DNA of 50,109 bases, taken from contig JAJDDM010000003.1 of NCBI GenBank assembly GCA_029260315.1, positions 1 through 50,109 on the forward strand, in the 5' to 3' direction. A program made the position numbers and the translations under genes. This document shows positions 27,409 to 35,754 of the stretch, one piece after another. The notes beneath the pieces are model-generated. The model saw only the letters and a list, made by a program, of their open reading frames with translations. It did not search any database and was not told the DNA's origin. This DNA comes from Phycisphaerales bacterium. GTDB taxonomy: Bacteria > Planctomycetota > Phycisphaerae > Phycisphaerales > UBA1924. Positions within the stretch are counted from its first letter, which is position 1. Each line of letters starts with the position of its first letter.

Positions 27409-29457
27409 ATGAGTGCCTCTGCTTTCCTGGATCTCGGCGGCCCCATCGCCCGCCTCATGGGCGAGACCTACGAGCCCCGCCCCCAGCAACTCGAAATGGC
27501 GAGCGCCGTCGCCCAGGCCCTGGAGGACAAGGCCTGCCTCCTCGCCGAAGCCGGCACCGGCGTCGGCAAGAGCTTCGCTTACCTCGTCCCCGCCATCGAG
27601 CGCATCCTGAACCACGGCGAAAAAGTCGTCATCGCCACCCACACCATCGCGCTGCAAGAGCAACTCATCCACAAGGACATCCCCGTCCTCATGGAGGCCT
27701 TCGCCAACGACAAACTCCGCCCCGTGCTCGTCAAAGGACGAGGCAACTACCTCAGCATCCGCCGCCTCGGCCTCGCCTCACAACGCGCAAACCTGCTCCT
27801 CGCAAATGAGCCCAGCCGCCGGAGCCTGCGCGACATCGAGGACTGGGCCTACCAGACCGACGACGGCTCGCTCAGCACCCTGCCGGCGCTGGAGCGCCCC
27901 GAGGTCTTCGACCACGCGCGCTCCGACGCCGACAACTGCATGGGCCGCAAGTGCCCGCACTACGAGGACTGTTTCTATCAGAGCGCCCGGCGCGAGGCCG
28001 AGCGCGCAAACCTGCTGATCTGCAACCACGCCCTGTTCTTCGCCGATCTCGCCCTGCGCGCCGGCGGGGCGAGCATCCTGCCCGACTTCCAGCACGTCAT
28101 CCTCGACGAGGCCCACGGCATCGAGGACGTCGCCAGCGAGCACTTCGGACTCAGCCTCACCGCAGGAAGAGTCCACTTCCTCCTGCGCACGCTCTTCGAC
28201 GAACGCCGGCGTAAGGGCTACCTCGCCTCGCTCAACCCCGCCAACCTCGGCGGGCAAGACGCAGATAACATGATCGAACGCGCGATCATGGACGTTCTCC
28301 GCGCCGGCTCGACGGCACGCGACTTCTTCGACGGCTGGCTCACGCTCGTCGAATCCGGCGAGATCGCCGGCGGGCGCATCCGTGAAACAGGCCTTGTCGA
28401 GAACACGCTCAGCCCGCCCCTGCGCGAGGTGTCAGTCCGTCTCAACACCCTCAAGCAGCGCGCAACACGCGAAGAGGACATCTTCGAGCTCAACGCCTAT
28501 TCGCGCCGAGCCGCCGAACTCTCGGATATCGCCGAGATCCTCTGCGATCACACCAACGAAAAAAGCGTCTACTGGGCCGACGTGGACCGTTCCAAGGGCC
28601 GCCCGCGCGTCAGCCTCGCCTGCGCTCCGATCGAGGTCGCCCCCGTGCTGCGCGAGCACCTGTTCGACAAGCCCTGGGGAACGGTCCTGACCAGCGCCAC
28701 CCTCGCGACGCGCACGCCAGCCGAGGATGAGCCCTTCGAACGCGCCGAGGCCGCCTTCGCCTTCTGCATGTCGCGCCTCGGCTGCGAGGGCGCACGCACG
28801 CTCCAGCTCGGCAGCCCCTTCGACTACACCCGCCAGGTCGAGCTCTACATCGATCGCTCCATGCCCGACCCGCGAGATCCCGAGCGCTTCGCGAGCGCGC
28901 TGGTGCCACGCATCCTTGACCACGTCATCGCCACCGACGGCGGCGCGTTCTGCCTCTTCACCAGCTACGCCATGCTCCGGCGCGCCGCATCCCTGCTCGC
29001 AGAGCCGCTCGACGCCCTCGACATGCCCATGCTCGTCCAGGGCGATGGCGGCCCGCGCTCAACCCTCATCGAACGATTCCGAGACGACCCCCGCAGCGTC
29101 CTGCTCGGCACCTCCAGCTTCTGGCAGGGCATCGACATCCGAGGCGACGCCCTGCGCAACGTCATCATCACCCGCCTGCCCTTCGAGCCGCCGGACCGCC
29201 CGCTCACCGAGGCCCGCTGCGAGCTCATCAAACAACGCGCCGGCGACCCCTTCCGCCAGGACGCCATCCCGCGCGCCGTCATCCGCTTCAAACAAGGCTT
29301 CGGCCGCCTCATCCGCTCCACCACCGACCGCGGGCGCGTCGTCGTGCTCGACCCTCGCCTCGTCACCGCCCGCTACGCCAAGCTCTTCCTCGCCGCCCTG
29401 CCCCCCGGCATCGAGCCGATCGTGTTATCAGATGACTCAACACATTCCAAAGCCTAA
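27409..29457 (+). CDS. DinG/XPD-like superfamily 2 DNA helicase
   Basis: 682 residues. Motifs in order: Q-like 'YEPRPQQLEMASAVAQAL', Walker A EAGTGVGKS (47-55), 'IATHTIALQEQL' (Ia), 'KGRGNYLSIRRL', a cysteine group C177-x4-C182-x5-C188, DEAH 233-236, 'LTSATLA' (III), 'CLFTSYAMLRRA', 'SFWQGIDIRGDALRNVII' (V) and 'FKQGFGRLIRSTTDRG' (VI). It should unwind DNA 5'-3', including R-loops and repair intermediates. In DinG the 4Fe-4S cluster needs four Cys; here the first ('NYLC') is Ser116 and only three remain, so the cluster may be absent, atypical or use another ligand. The start codon lies just after AT-rich sequence and no strong ribosome site is visible. Confidence 0.9.
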   Translation: MSASAFLDLGGPIARLMGETYEPRPQQLEMASAVAQALEDKACLLAEAGTGVGKSFAYLVPAIERILNHGEKVVIATHTIALQEQLIHKDIPVLMEAFANDKLRPVLVKGRGNYLSIRRLGLASQRANLLLANEPSRRSLRDIEDWAYQTDDGSLSTLPALERPEVFDHARSDADNCMGRKCPHYEDCFYQSARREAERANLLICNHALFFADLALRAGGASILPDFQHVILDEAHGIEDVASEHFGLSLTAGRVHFLLRTLFDERRRKGYLASLNPANLGGQDADNMIERAIMDVLRAGSTARDFFDGWLTLVESGEIAGGRIRETGLVENTLSPPLREVSVRLNTLKQRATREEDIFELNAYSRRAAELSDIAEILCDHTNEKSVYWADVDRSKGRPRVSLACAPIEVAPVLREHLFDKPWGTVLTSATLATRTPAEDEPFERAEAAFAFCMSRLGCEGARTLQLGSPFDYTRQVELYIDRSMPDPRDPERFASALVPRILDHVIATDGGAFCLFTSYAMLRRAASLLAEPLDALDMPMLVQGDGGPRSTLIERFRDDPRSVLLGTSSFWQGIDIRGDALRNVIITRLPFEPPDRPLTEARCELIKQRAGDPFRQDAIPRAVIRFKQGFGRLIRSTTDRGRVVVLDPRLVTARYAKLFLAALPPGIEPIVLSDDSTHSKA

Positions 29458-29543
29458 CATACTAAGAACAAATCTTGCCTCACGCGATCTTCGCGCTATC
29501 CTTCCGCTCACTTCCTGATGCACGACCTACCCGGAGGGATCTA

Positions 29544-30953
29544 ATGCTCGGCAGAGCCTTCAAGGCATACGACATCCGTGGGATTTATCCTGATCTGCTC
29601 GACGAAAAAATGGCCTGGCAGATCGGCGCGGGCGTCGGGCGGTTTCTGATCGAGGACGCCACCGCCGCCGGCGAAACCACGCCCATGATGCGCAACATCG
29701 TCGTCGGCGAGGACATGCGCAAGTCCAGCCCCTCGCTCAAGCAGCGGCTCATCGACGGCATCACCATCAGCGGCGCACACGTCATCGACATCGGCCTCTG
29801 CGACACCCCGATGATCTACTTCGCGGTCAACTACCTCGACTGTGCCGGCGGCGTCATGACCACCGCCAGCCACAACCCGCCTCAGTACAACGGCTTCAAG
29901 GTCTCCAAGCGCAACGCCAAGCCCGTGGGCGAGGTCTCGGGCCTGGCCGACGTGCGCAAGTACGCCGCGATGGCCGAGAAGAACGGCAAGGCCGCAACGC
30001 CGGGGCGCATGGAGAAACGCGATCTCTGGGAGCCCTACATCGAGCACGTCCGCTCCTTCCTCGGCCTCGGCGGCAAAAGCGTCAAGGTCGTTATCGACGC
30101 CTCCAACGGCATGGCCGGCACCATGATCCCCAAGGTCTTCGGACGGGGCGGCGCAGACGTCGACGGCCTGGAGATCATCGAGCTCAACTTCCACAACAAG
30201 AAGGGCGAGTTCGTCCACGAGCCCAACCCCCTCGTCGCCGCGAATCTCGAACAGCTCCGCGCTCGGGTCGTCGAGGAGAACGCCGACCTCGGCATCTGCT
30301 TCGACGGCGACGCCGACCGCTGCGTCATCGTCGATGAGCAAGGCGGCATCGTCGGCTGCGACCACCTCACCGCCCTGCTCTGCAAGCACTTCCTCAGCGA
30401 GAACCCCGGCGGCGCGGTCGTCTACGACCTCCGATCCTCCAAGGCCGTCGAAGAGGAGATCGCCAAGAACGGCGGCGTGCCCATCCGCTCGCGCGTCGGG
30501 CACGTCTTCATGAAGCAGGTCCTCGCAGCAGAAGGAGCCTGCTTTGGCGGCGAGCTCTCCGGCCACTTCTACTTCGCCGACAACTTCAACGCCGACTCCG
30601 GCGCCATCGCCATGGCCACCATCCTCAGCGTCGTCGCCAACACCAACCGCAAGGTCAGCACCCTCATCAAGCCCATCGCCCGCTACGTCCAATCCGGCGA
30701 GATCAACTTCGAGAACGAGGAGCAGGACGAGGCCCTCGAGCTGCTCCACGAGGAGTACGCCGACCGCGGTGAGATCGACGACCTCGACGGCGTCACCATC
30801 GACTGCTTCAAAAAGGAAGGCTGGTGGTGCAACATCCGCAAGAGCAACACCGAGCCACTGCTCCGCCTCAACGTCGAGGCCAAGAACGAGAAGAAGCTCG
30901 CCAAGATCGTCGAAGAAATCTCGCCCAAGCTCGGCATCCGCGTCGAGCACTGA
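29544..30953 (+). CDS. manB: Phosphomannomutase/phosphoglucomutase
   Basis: A 469-residue alpha-D-phosphohexomutase that interconverts hexose 6- and 1-phosphates for polysaccharide precursors. N-terminus 'FKAYDIRGIYPDLLDEKMAW'. The catalytic phosphoserine is Ser109 in 'TTASHNPPQYNGFKV'. The metal loop is 'CFDGDADRCVIVDEQ' at about 252-266. The sugar-binding loop is 'GGELSGHFYF', and the phosphate-binding loop is 'RKSNTEPLLRLNVE' near the end. ATG 29544 has GGAGGG at proper distance. Whether mannose or glucose is preferred cannot be told from these motifs; 'GELSGHFYF' is typical of the PMM/PGM type. It stands 86 bases after the helicase and may share its transcript. Confidence 0.93.
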   Translation: MLGRAFKAYDIRGIYPDLLDEKMAWQIGAGVGRFLIEDATAAGETTPMMRNIVVGEDMRKSSPSLKQRLIDGITISGAHVIDIGLCDTPMIYFAVNYLDCAGGVMTTASHNPPQYNGFKVSKRNAKPVGEVSGLADVRKYAAMAEKNGKAATPGRMEKRDLWEPYIEHVRSFLGLGGKSVKVVIDASNGMAGTMIPKVFGRGGADVDGLEIIELNFHNKKGEFVHEPNPLVAANLEQLRARVVEENADLGICFDGDADRCVIVDEQGGIVGCDHLTALLCKHFLSENPGGAVVYDLRSSKAVEEEIAKNGGVPIRSRVGHVFMKQVLAAEGACFGGELSGHFYFADNFNADSGAIAMATILSVVANTNRKVSTLIKPIARYVQSGEINFENEEQDEALELLHEEYADRGEIDDLDGVTIDCFKKEGWWCNIRKSNTEPLLRLNVEAKNEKKLAKIVEEISPKLGIRVEH

Positions 30954-30984
30954 CAAGAAGACCGTGCATAAACAGAGGCCCTGG

Positions 30985-31035
30985 CGCAAGCCTGGGCTCC
31001 CCGACGAGCCCGAAGCGCAAGCGAGGCGAACGTTC
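30985..31035 (+). repeat. Dispersed short repeat with hairpin
   Basis: CCCTGGCGCAAGCCTGGG forms a hairpin with one mismatch. It is followed by CGAGCCCGAAGCGCAAGCGA, a sequence I recall as a frequent dispersed repeat in planctomycete genomes. Only one copy is present here. Confidence 0.4.
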
Positions 31036-31077
31036 CGCTGCATCCAAGCCCTAGATCCCTTGTTCGCGCGCACAACG

Positions 31078-32373
31078 CTATGACGACGCGATCCACTCCT
31101 CGACAACCTCACAGAACCGATCGATCTCCTCCAGCGTCGTGTACACACTCGGCGACACACGAATCCCGCTCACGTCCCCATCGGCGGTCGGAAACCCCAC
31201 CGTCGTCGTCAGGATCCTGTGCTGGTTCCACAGCAATCCTCGCAGCGCACCCATATCCATCCCATCCACGCCGAACGTCGCGAGGCAGCACGCAAACCCC
31301 GGCTTCTGGCTCGTGTACAACCGTACGCGATCATCCGCGAGCAGCCGATCCGCCCACCGATCCCGCAGATACGCCAGCCGTGCCTCTTTATTCGCCGCCC
31401 CGATCGCCTGGTGCAGCGTCAGACTCTCGGCGATCGCCAGCGTCTGCGCCTCCGGATGCGTCCCGATCTGCTCGAACTTGCGGATGTCGTCGTCCTCGGC
31501 CTCCGACGCCGCCATCAGCGGCCACACGTCCTTGATCCTCTCCTTGCGCACATACAACAGCCCGGTGCCGATCGGCGCGAACAGCCACTTGTGCAGGCTC
31601 GTCGCGTAGAAGTCGCACTCCAACTCGCCCAATGTAAAGTCAAAGTGCGCCAGCGCGTGCGCCCCATCCACAAGCACCGGGATCCCGTGCTTGCGCCCCA
31701 GGGCCGCGATCTTCTTCACCGGCAGGATCTGCCCGGTCAGGAACACCACATGGCTCACCAGGATCAGCCGCGTGCGATCGGTGATCGCCGACTCATACAA
31801 CCGCACGACCTCGTCCTCATCCTCCGCCGGCACCGCCAACTGCATCTGCACCAGCCGAATCCCCTCCCGCCGCTCGCGCTGCTTGAACGTGTTGAGCATC
31901 CGCGGATAGTCGTGCGTCGTGCACAACACCTCGTCGCCCGCTTCCAGATCGAACCCGAACTGAAGAATCTGCAACCCCTCGCTCGCGTTGCGCGTCAGCG
32001 CAAGCTCCTCCGCCGACACCGCGAACTGCCGCGCCAGCCGCGCCCGCACCCCCTCGGCCCGCTTCTCCTGCACCTGCCACAGCGCAAACGGCGGTGGGTT
32101 CTGATTCATGAAATCCAGATGCCGCTTCTGGGCTTCCTGCGCAACCAGCGGCGCAGGGCTGCACCCCCCGTTGTTCAGGTTCACGATGCTGCGATCTACC
32201 GTGAACGCCCGCTGGATCGGCACCCAATACGCCTCGTCCCGCGCAAGCTCTCCCGGCGTTCCCGAGAACCCCGCCAACTCCCGGCCCAGCCCCCCGGCGT
32301 TCGCCCGCAAGCCAACTGCCCCCACCGCCATCGCCCCGGCGACCTCTCCAAGAAACACGCGTCGCGTCGTCAT
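31078..32373 (-). CDS. Tat-exported PLP-dependent enzyme, aminotransferase class V / cysteine desulfurase-like
   Basis: 431 residues. The N-terminus MTTRRVFLGEVAGAMAVGAV is a twin-arginine signal. PLP fold class V markers: 'NNGGCSPAPLVAQEA', 'LALTRNASEGLQIL', 'GDEVLCTTHDYPRM', 'LVSHVVFLTGQILPV', 'VLVDGAHALAHFDF' with the cofactor-binding Asp, and the Schiff-base lysine in 'YATSLHKWLFAPIGTGLLYV'. The closest types are isopenicillin-N epimerase-like proteins, known in planctomycetes and actinobacteria. The substrate is unknown. A PLP enzyme exported folded by Tat acts in the periplasm. It faces phosphomannomutase convergently. The foldback repeat at 32420 lies upstream and would form part of its leader region. 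Confidence 0.88.
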   Translation of the reverse strand: MTTRRVFLGEVAGAMAVGAVGLRANAGGLGRELAGFSGTPGELARDEAYWVPIQRAFTVDRSIVNLNNGGCSPAPLVAQEAQKRHLDFMNQNPPPFALWQVQEKRAEGVRARLARQFAVSAEELALTRNASEGLQILQFGFDLEAGDEVLCTTHDYPRMLNTFKQRERREGIRLVQMQLAVPAEDEDEVVRLYESAITDRTRLILVSHVVFLTGQILPVKKIAALGRKHGIPVLVDGAHALAHFDFTLGELECDFYATSLHKWLFAPIGTGLLYVRKERIKDVWPLMAASEAEDDDIRKFEQIGTHPEAQTLAIAESLTLHQAIGAANKEARLAYLRDRWADRLLADDRVRLYTSQKPGFACCLATFGVDGMDMGALRGLLWNQHRILTTTVGFPTADGDVSGIRVSPSVYTTLEEIDRFCEVVEEWIASS

Positions 32374-32419
32374 GGCAGACCTCCCCGCCCAGTGTACCGA
32401 AACGCAGAGCGGACCGAAG

Positions 32420-32690
32420 ATTGTTCACCACAAAGACATGGAGACACAGAGAAGAAGAGCCACCACAGAGTTCCACGGAGTGACACGGAGTTGAGATGGA
32501 GACTGAAAAGTCAAGAGGCGCACCTGCGCGAATCCAGTCCATTCCCACTCCGTGAGACTCCGTGGTGCAATCTTCTCTGATCGTCGCGCCATATGCGCCC
32601 TACTTCGCAATCGTTTACCTCCGTCCTATCCTGATCTTGTCTCTTCTCCGTGCCTCCGTGTCTCCGTGGTCAATCCCCCTGGTGATCCCG
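32420..32690. repeat. Foldback repeat of CACGGAG boxes between the PLP enzyme and rtcB
   Basis: The left arm (CACCACAAAGACATGGAGAC, ACAGAGAAGAAGAG) pairs with the right arm (TCTCTTCTCCGTGCCTCCGT, GTCTCCGTGG, ending about 32670). An inner pair is CCACAGAGTTCCACGGAG / CTCCGTGAGACTCCGTGGTG. It fills the whole divergent intergenic region, so both promoters must lie within or beside it. Confidence 0.7.
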
Positions 32691-34121
32691 ATGAAAGGCC
32701 GCGAACTCATCAACCTCGGCATCCCCTACGGCCCCGCCGTCGGCGCCGCCATCACCGCCTGCGCCAACGCGCTCGCCGAGGGCGCCACCCGCGCCCAGGT
32801 CCGCGACCGCGTCCGCGCCGTCGCAACCGACCCCGAATCCCACGCGACCGACCCCCACTTCGCTCCCGTCGTCGACATCCTCCTCGCCGAGAAGCGCGCC
32901 CAGGCCGCCTTTACCCCCCGCAAGCCCGCCCCCCACCACCTCTGGGGCGCCCCCGGCGTCGACTTCGACCACCAGAGCGTCGACCAGATGCGCAACGCCT
33001 GCTCCCTTCCCGTCGCCGTCGCGGGCGCCATGATGCCAGACGCCCACGTCGGCTACGGCCTGCCCATCGGGGGCGTCCTCGCCACACGCAACGCCATCAT
33101 CCCCTACGCCGTCGGCGTCGACATCGCCTGCCGCATGAAACTCACCGTCCTCGACATGCCCGCCGGCACACTCGACCACGGACGCGACCGCCTGCGCGAC
33201 GCCATCCTCAAACGCACCCTCTTCGGCGTCGGCGGCGGGCACCGCAATCCCATGCAGCACGACGTCATGGACCAGGACTGGTCGGTCAGCCCCATCACCA
33301 AGGAAAACAAGCCCAAGGCCTGGAAACAACTCGGCACCTCGGGCTCCGGCAACCACTTCGTCGAGTTCGGCGTCCTCACCATCGACGCCGACGAGCCAAA
33401 GCACCCGGACTTCGCCCTCGAGCCCGGTCAATACCTCGCACTCATGAGCCACTCCGGCAGCCGCGGCACCGGCGCAGCCGTCTGCAACCACTACTCCCGC
33501 CTCGCCATGCACGCCCACCCCGAGCTGCCCAAACAACTCCGCTACCTCGCCTGGCTCGATCTCGACTCCGAGCCCGCCCAGGAATACTTCGCCGCCATGA
33601 ACCTCATGGGCCAGTACGCCAGCGCCAACCACGCCGTCATCCACCGCGAGGTTTTAGAGCACCTCGGCGCACGCCCCATCGCCGGCGTCGAGAACCACCA
33701 CAACTTCGCCTGGAAAGAAACCCACACGATCGACGGCAAGGCCGAGACCCTCATCGTCCACCGCAAGGGCGCAACCCCCGCCGGCAAGAACGTCCTCGGC
33801 GTCATCCCCGGCTCCATGGCCTCCCCCGCCTACGTCGTCGCCGGCCTCGCCAAGCCCGAGAGCCTGCTCAGCGCCGCCCACGGCGCGGGCCGCGTCATGA
33901 GCCGCACCCAGGCCAGGCAGACCTTCGCCTGGGGAAACGTCAACCGCGAGCTCAAGGAAAAGGGCGTCGAACTCATGAGCGCCGGCATCGACGAAGTCCC
34001 CGGCGTCTACAAGGACATCCACACCGTCATGCAACGCCAGCAGGACCTCGTCCGCCCCATCGCCCGCTTCGATCCAAAGCTCGTCAAAATGGCTCCCGCC
34101 GGCGAACGCCCCGAGGACTGA
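32691..34121 (+). CDS. rtcB: RtcB-family RNA ligase
   Basis: 476 residues. RtcB joins 2',3'-cyclic phosphate and 5'-OH RNA ends using GTP and Mn2+. Visible motifs: 'PDAHVGYGLPIGGVLATRNA', 'YAVGVDIACRM' with metal Cys147 (the usual 'DIGCGM' is DIACRM here), 'LGTSGSGNHFVEFG', 'HSGSRGTG', 'ENHHNFAWKETH' metal histidines, 'VIPGSMASPAYVV' and the guanylylated histidine in 'SAAHGAGRVMSR'. ATG 32691 opens the conserved 'INLGIPYGPAVG' start; a longer GTG frame from 32562 would only translate the foldback repeat. Bacterial RtcB repairs RNA after stress or toxin cleavage. No RtcR regulator or archease is adjacent. Confidence 0.92.
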   Translation: MKGRELINLGIPYGPAVGAAITACANALAEGATRAQVRDRVRAVATDPESHATDPHFAPVVDILLAEKRAQAAFTPRKPAPHHLWGAPGVDFDHQSVDQMRNACSLPVAVAGAMMPDAHVGYGLPIGGVLATRNAIIPYAVGVDIACRMKLTVLDMPAGTLDHGRDRLRDAILKRTLFGVGGGHRNPMQHDVMDQDWSVSPITKENKPKAWKQLGTSGSGNHFVEFGVLTIDADEPKHPDFALEPGQYLALMSHSGSRGTGAAVCNHYSRLAMHAHPELPKQLRYLAWLDLDSEPAQEYFAAMNLMGQYASANHAVIHREVLEHLGARPIAGVENHHNFAWKETHTIDGKAETLIVHRKGATPAGKNVLGVIPGSMASPAYVVAGLAKPESLLSAAHGAGRVMSRTQARQTFAWGNVNRELKEKGVELMSAGIDEVPGVYKDIHTVMQRQQDLVRPIARFDPKLVKMAPAGERPED

Positions 34122-34278
34122 TCGCTGCCCGAATCCGATCGCTGCCAGACGCGATCGGGGTCCATCGCCACAGACCGAAAGCGTGGTATACTCCGCGCAG
34201 AGGGTCCCACGGACCCGTCGCGGCGTGAGCGCCGCGGATCGCACGCGAAACCACTCTCGCACCACGCGATCCCGCACC

Positions 34279-35457
34279 ATGCGATTCTGCCTGGTCAATC
34301 CCGAACTCGCGCCCTTCTCCGGATCAGGAGTAGGGACCTACGCCGCGCACATGGCAAGCGCCTTACTCGCCTCCGGACACGAGGTGCACCTGCTCACCCG
34401 CCCCGCCCCGGGCCTGAGCGAAACCGCCGCGAACGCTGTTCTGCCCGCCGTTCGGCTCCATCTCCTGCCGCGGCTCGAACACTCGGTCCGCGAACGTGCG
34501 CGGACCGTCCACCGCACGCTGCGACACCTGCATGCGCAGTTCGGCTTCGATTGCGTAGAGTTCGCGGATCTGTTCGGCGAGGGAGCGCTCGCGACACGCG
34601 CCAAACGCACGCACGGCGAGTTCCAGGACTGCCTGCTCGCGGTACGCCTCCACAGCCCGATCTTCCTCCTTCGACAAGTCAACCTCCAGCATCCGCCGAC
34701 GCATCGAAGCGAAAACATCGAGCACCTCGAGCACGACGCGATCGAGGCGGCAGACGCCGTCCTCGCCCCGTCCCGGGCGATCCTCGACCGCGTCCTCGCC
34801 GAGGGCGTCGCGCCGCGCTCGACGCGCATCGTCCGAAACCCGTTCGTCCCGCAACTCCTGGGCGAGGGCCGATGCTCGCCGAGCGCGACCGGAACGAAGC
34901 TCGTGCTCTCGTTCGGACGCCTCGAGCACCGAAAGGGATTCCACCTGCTCATCGACGCCGCGGCATCGCTCCTCCGTGCCGGAAACGCGCTCCACCTTCG
35001 CATCATCGGTCCCGACATTCACCCCCGCCGGGCCGCCGAGTCCAACCGCGCCACCCTGATCCGCCGGATCCCGCCCGATCTCTCAGAACACATCGAGTTC
35101 CGCGATCGCTGCTCGCGCCGTGACATCGCGCGCCAGATCGCCGGCGCCCACGTCTGCTGCTTCCCCTCTCTCTGGGAAAACTTCTCCTATGCCGGCGTCG
35201 AGGCGATGGCCTCGGGCGCAACCGTCGTCGCCTCCGACGCCGGCGGCTTTCCCGAGATGATCGAACACGCCAGGAGCGGCTATCTCTTCCCCACCGCCGA
35301 CGCCGAACACCTCGCGCGAGCGTTGCATCTCGCGCTCCAGTCGCCCATCCGGCTCGACGCCGCGATCGACCGCATCGTCGGACTCTGCGATCCGTGCAGG
35401 ATCGTCGATGACCTCGTCGATTGCGTGCGCACGAATCGCGCGGCAGCCCCCTGCTAG
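34279..35457 (+). CDS. Glycosyltransferase family 4
   Basis: 392 residues. A GT-B enzyme: N-terminal glycine-rich acceptor loop 'LAPFSGSGVGTYAAHMASAL', 'GHEVHLLTR', then the donor domain with 'LVLSFGRLEHRKGFHLLIDA' and the retaining GT4 signature 'ENFSYAGVEAMASGATVVAS' with EX7E-like residues and 'DAGGFPEMI'. It transfers a sugar from a nucleotide donor to a lipid or polysaccharide acceptor at the cytoplasmic membrane; donor and acceptor are not readable. ATG 34279 opens the first beta strand 'MRFCLVNPELAPF'. A TATACT box at 34187-34192 could be its -10. It may be a single transcript ending at the long inverted repeat at 35631. Confidence 0.88.
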   Translation: MRFCLVNPELAPFSGSGVGTYAAHMASALLASGHEVHLLTRPAPGLSETAANAVLPAVRLHLLPRLEHSVRERARTVHRTLRHLHAQFGFDCVEFADLFGEGALATRAKRTHGEFQDCLLAVRLHSPIFLLRQVNLQHPPTHRSENIEHLEHDAIEAADAVLAPSRAILDRVLAEGVAPRSTRIVRNPFVPQLLGEGRCSPSATGTKLVLSFGRLEHRKGFHLLIDAAASLLRAGNALHLRIIGPDIHPRRAAESNRATLIRRIPPDLSEHIEFRDRCSRRDIARQIAGAHVCCFPSLWENFSYAGVEAMASGATVVASDAGGFPEMIEHARSGYLFPTADAEHLARALHLALQSPIRLDAAIDRIVGLCDPCRIVDDLVDCVRTNRAAAPC

Positions 35458-35506
35458 AGCGACTTGATCCCATTCCAAGCCGAGCCGCCATCGCAGGGCC
35501 CCCCCG

Positions 35507-35539
35507 GACGCCGGGCCCGAGGCTCTGCGAAGGTCCGGG
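35507..35539 (+). repeat. 33-nt hairpin repeat, copy 1
   Basis: One of three copies of a 33-nt unit starting GACGCCGG and ending GAGGCTCTGCGAAGGTCCGGG. The arms (CCGGGCCY / AGGTCCGG) are slightly imperfect here. It lies 50 bases after the glycosyltransferase gene. Confidence 0.75.
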
Positions 35540-35630
35540 CTATTGCGCCGACCCGCGATCACGCGCAACCAACGCGTTGCATCCGCCTAGCGCATCATCT
35601 AATCCACTCGTAGCGGACAAGCTTGTCCTA

Positions 35631-35707
35631 CGAGCCGCGACCGTGAGGGAGTGGAGACTGCGCAAGATGCGAACAGGGATCAAGCGCTCCCTCACGGTCG
35701 CGGCTCG
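35631..35707. repeat. Perfect 21-bp inverted repeat between convergent genes
   Basis: The left arm 35631-35651 (CGAGCCGCGACCGTGAGGGA + G) is matched exactly by the right arm 35687-35707, with a 35-base loop. Just before it, GGACAAGCTTGTCC (about 35616-35629) is a further perfect 14-bp palindrome. It sits between the glycosyltransferase (plus) and a prepilin-leader gene (minus). It could terminate both transcripts or be a mobile palindrome; no T-run is present. Confidence 0.8.
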
Positions 35708-35754
35708 TTCAGATTTCAATGCGATCTCCTCGCTACGAATGAGCTGCATCTGCT

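Noticed and set aside
29541-31160. 539-codon minus-strand frame opposite phosphomannomutase
   Set aside because: Asp/Val/Gly-rich mirror of the mutase codons, typical of antisense frames in GC-rich genes.
32562-32690. Longer rtcB starting at GTG 32562
   Set aside because: The extra 43 codons would translate the foldback repeat. ATG 32691 matches the conserved N-terminus.
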